Of a stretch of DNA of 50,565 nucleotides, positions 48,910 through 50,565 are shown one piece after another. The translations under genes were made by a program, and so were the position numbers. Below the pieces are notes generated by a model that ran no database searches, was not told the origin of the DNA, and saw nothing but the letters and a program-made list of their open reading frames with translations. Every line of letters starts with the position of its first letter. Position 1 is the stretch's first letter. Origin of the DNA: Myxococcota bacterium (GTDB lineage Bacteria; Myxococcota_A; UBA796; UBA2385); the NCBI GenBank assembly GCA_023150805.1, contig JAKLKF010000050.1, forward strand, positions 1-50,565, in the 5' to 3' direction.

Positions 48910-48915
48910 TAGAAT
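48910..48915 (+). promoter_or_regulatory. -10-like TAGAAT of the glycosidase gene
   Basis: GGGTAGAATTCGGGC immediately precedes ATG 48922, leaving six bases between the hexamer and the start, so the mRNA would be leaderless. The fit to a sigma-70 -10 (TAnnnT) is the best in the window, though a -35 is not obvious. Confidence 0.4.
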
Positions 48916-48921
48916 TCGGGC

Positions 48922-50517
48922 ATGTCACCCTCCCGACTGCATGGTCCCGGCCTGGCCCTTGCTGCGGCTGCGGCGCTGTCCGCCTGCACGGCACCGGAAC
49001 GGACCCCAGTCTCCTCCGAAGACAGCGGCGGCGCGCCGACCGCGCTGGTCGCCCACGTGCGCCTGGACCCGCCTGCGGCCGACGCCCGCGTCCTCCCTCT
49101 GATCCTGGGGGTCAATGGCGCGCCCTGGTTCGGCGAAGAGAGGCTGGGCGTGGCGGAGCTGTATCGCGTGGCCGGTGTGAGCTCGGTCCGCACCCACGAC
49201 GACGTCTTCGATGTCTGCCAGATCGCCCAGGACGATTGGCTCGAGGTGCAGACCGCGACCGACAAGACCCTGCGCGTCGAGATCGTTGACTGCACGCCGG
49301 GCAGCGAGACCGACGATCAGATCCGGTGGGTCTCGGGCCAGAGCCCCCCGGACGAGAAGTCCTTTTCCTTCCACGCCGTGGACCGTGCGACCGACCAGAT
49401 TCGGGGCTCGGGCGCCGAGGTCTACCTGCGGATCGGCGAGAGCTGGAACGGCGCGAACCAGGTCGCCTCCGCCACGGACTACGCTTCCGTGGCCGCGGCC
49501 ATGGCCAGGCGCGTCGCCGAGACCGGTGACATCGCCTTCATCGAGGTCTGGAACGAGCCCGACGGGCGCTTCTGGTCGGAGGACTTCGGCCCCACATCCT
49601 TCTATGAGCTCTACAACCAACTGGTGACCGACGTCGCCATCCCGATGAAGGCCGTCACTGGGGGTGCGGGCTTCACCGGCGAGGGGCTGCTCGGGCTGCG
49701 CGACGATCGCTTCGCGGGACGCTTCATGGAGGACACGCTGCCCGAGGGGCGGCAGTTCCTGTCGGGCCACTACTACGGGGCCTGCGAGGAAGGGCGGCCC
49801 TTCGTCACCGACCTGGTGGACTGGCTGGACGCGGTGCATGTCGAGCTCGACGCCGCCGGAATCGACCTGCCGCTGCACATCACCGAGTGGAACCTGACGC
49901 GTCCCCAGGACCTCTGTGACATCTTCGGCGCTTCGGCCCAGGCGCCCTTCTCGGCCGCGGCCCTGATCCTCATGAGCCAGGAGCCCTACGGCATCGAGCG
50001 GGCCCACTTCTACAACGGCGTCGGGCGGGGCGAGCATGCGCTCTTCTCGTCGGACGGCGAGGCGGTGACCGTCAACCCCGTGGCCTTCGCCTTCGCCGGC
50101 TACCGGGAGATCGCCGGCTCCGTCGAGATCCCGCTGGTGCAGACCTGGGAGGGTGGCAGCGGCAGCGCCCTGGACGCGGCGCGCGCCGGTGTGCCCTGGC
50201 TGGCCCAGGCGGCCGAGGACCCCACGGGGCAACGCCACATGCTGGTGGCGAACCAGTCCGACCAACCGCTGGAGCTCACCATCCTGACGACCTTCTACGT
50301 CGATGGCGCGGTCCGCTTCACCGATGCGTCCGAGCTCGCGCCCGTGCCCATCACCCCCGATGGCCCCATCACTCCCGATGGCAACGTGGTGTCGCTCGAA
50401 CAGGCGGAAGAGGCGATGTTTCTCGGCGGTCAGCGTTGGGCCTGGCAAGATGTCGACGAGGGGTGGCAGGTCCAGCTCTCGGTGTCGCCGCACAGCATCG
50501 CGATCCTGGAGCTGTAG
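48922..50517 (+). CDS. GH39-like glycosidase lipoprotein
   Basis: 531 aa. Ordinary-length signal with lipobox (MSPSRLHGPGLALAAAAALSAC) and an SSEDSGG linker. The mature chain is a clan GH-A TIM-barrel glycosidase closest to family 39 (beta-xylosidase/iduronidase type): IEVWNEPDGRF has the acid/base Glu212, and HITEWNLT has the nucleophile Glu322; HYYGAC and YNGVGRG surround the site. The C-terminal 120 residues are beta-rich. Base composition is somewhat less GC-extreme than neighbours (more codons ending in T), hinting at a different history. Substrate: probably a plant- or host-derived glycoside, not resolved. ATG 48922, stop 50517, then 48 bases to the window end. Confidence 0.75.
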   Translation: MSPSRLHGPGLALAAAAALSACTAPERTPVSSEDSGGAPTALVAHVRLDPPAADARVLPLILGVNGAPWFGEERLGVAELYRVAGVSSVRTHDDVFDVCQIAQDDWLEVQTATDKTLRVEIVDCTPGSETDDQIRWVSGQSPPDEKSFSFHAVDRATDQIRGSGAEVYLRIGESWNGANQVASATDYASVAAAMARRVAETGDIAFIEVWNEPDGRFWSEDFGPTSFYELYNQLVTDVAIPMKAVTGGAGFTGEGLLGLRDDRFAGRFMEDTLPEGRQFLSGHYYGACEEGRPFVTDLVDWLDAVHVELDAAGIDLPLHITEWNLTRPQDLCDIFGASAQAPFSAAALILMSQEPYGIERAHFYNGVGRGEHALFSSDGEAVTVNPVAFAFAGYREIAGSVEIPLVQTWEGGSGSALDAARAGVPWLAQAAEDPTGQRHMLVANQSDQPLELTILTTFYVDGAVRFTDASELAPVPITPDGPITPDGNVVSLEQAEEAMFLGGQRWAWQDVDEGWQVQLSVSPHSIAILEL

Positions 50518-50565
50518 GGACAGCTCTGGCTGACCTGGAGGCCGCCTTTCGGTTTCGGCCGCTTC

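Noticed and set aside
38..50533. Very many long open frames on the opposite strand or in other frames of real genes, some above 1000 codons
   Set aside because: In this GC-rich DNA stop codons are rare, so shadow frames are expected. They lack family motifs, are rich in Arg/Ala/Gly/Pro, and overlap genes with clear domain signatures.
50540..50565. GGCCG...CGGCC stem after the glycosidase as terminator
   Set aside because: Only five base pairs, and the window ends before a T-run could be judged.
1..50565. tRNA, rRNA, insertion sequence ends or CRISPR array
   Set aside because: No cloverleaf, rRNA core sequence, transposase motif, terminal inverted repeats or spaced repeats were recognised by eye.

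Overview
The window comes from the chromosome of a very GC-rich bacterium with the habits of a Myxococcota (deltaproteobacterial) lineage. Supporting signs are: many secreted lipoproteins with low-complexity Asp/Gly/Thr/Ser linkers after the lipid-attachment Cys; a MYXO-CTERM-like C-terminal tail (35440-35523) on a beta-helix protein; MopE-type and thrombospondin-type calcium-binding repeats; a Ser/Thr kinase; and a MoxR/EAD/SEFIR conflict cassette. Gene density is very high, and 4-base ATGA or GTGA stop/start overlaps are common. I saw no rRNA, tRNA, CRISPR array, insertion sequence or phage module.

Layout. (1) 57-2760, minus strand: three translationally coupled genes encoding a SEFIR-EAD protein, an EAD-headed partner and a MoxR-type AAA+ ATPase. 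They look like part of an EAD/vWA-MoxR (VMAP-type) conflict or signalling system whose next gene lies beyond the left edge. (2) 2798-8451: pyrC, a beta-propeller lipoprotein, a DJ-1/YCII fusion coupled to a glutathione transferase, and an SPFH protein coupled to a divergent NAD-kinase-like protein. (3) 8452-8883: a 432-base non-genic stretch with a strong promoter, an operator-like element, a 27-codon ORF with a perfect ribosome-binding site, and two inverted repeats. (4) 8884-19012, minus strand: nuoABCDEFGHI running directly into an SDR reductase and an Old Yellow Enzyme homologue, with no nuoJ-N. (5) 19194-23761: an archaeal-looking RNase HII, a Cys-rich lipoprotein, a calcium-repeat/vWA-like lipoprotein and hemN. 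(6) 23861-29599, plus strand: a propeller lipoprotein followed by an S-AA'-T cassette resembling an energy-coupling-factor transporter, whose presumed S component carries a roughly 350-residue lipidated extracytoplasmic domain. (7) 29618-35526: an arylsulfotransferase-like lipoprotein, a fatty-acid hydroxylase, a biliverdin-reductase-like oxidoreductase and a MYXO-CTERM beta-helix protein. (8) 35536-43570: a DUF1501/DUF1549-like pair, a Tyr-rich lipoprotein, a small c-type cytochrome lipoprotein, a lamin-tail/MopE modular lipoprotein and a PI-PLC-like lipoprotein. (9) 43597-50517: CcdA with a single-Cys thioredoxin lipoprotein, a cysteine desulfurase-SelD fusion, a transmembrane Ser/Thr kinase and a GH39-like glycosidase lipoprotein.

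How the genes work together. The window mixes core metabolism (pyrC, complex I, heme synthesis, RNase HII, selenophosphate synthesis) with an unusually large cell-surface programme. About a dozen lipoproteins are present, and several begin with signal peptides only 8-12 residues long without a basic n-region. Many starts are preceded at short distance by a -10-like hexamer (TAGGCT, TAGCCT, TAGAAT, TACACT), suggesting short-leader transcripts. The most interesting candidates are the EAD/SEFIR/MoxR cassette at the left edge, the lipoprotein-fused ECF-like transporter, and the regulated 27-codon ORF at 8705-8788.
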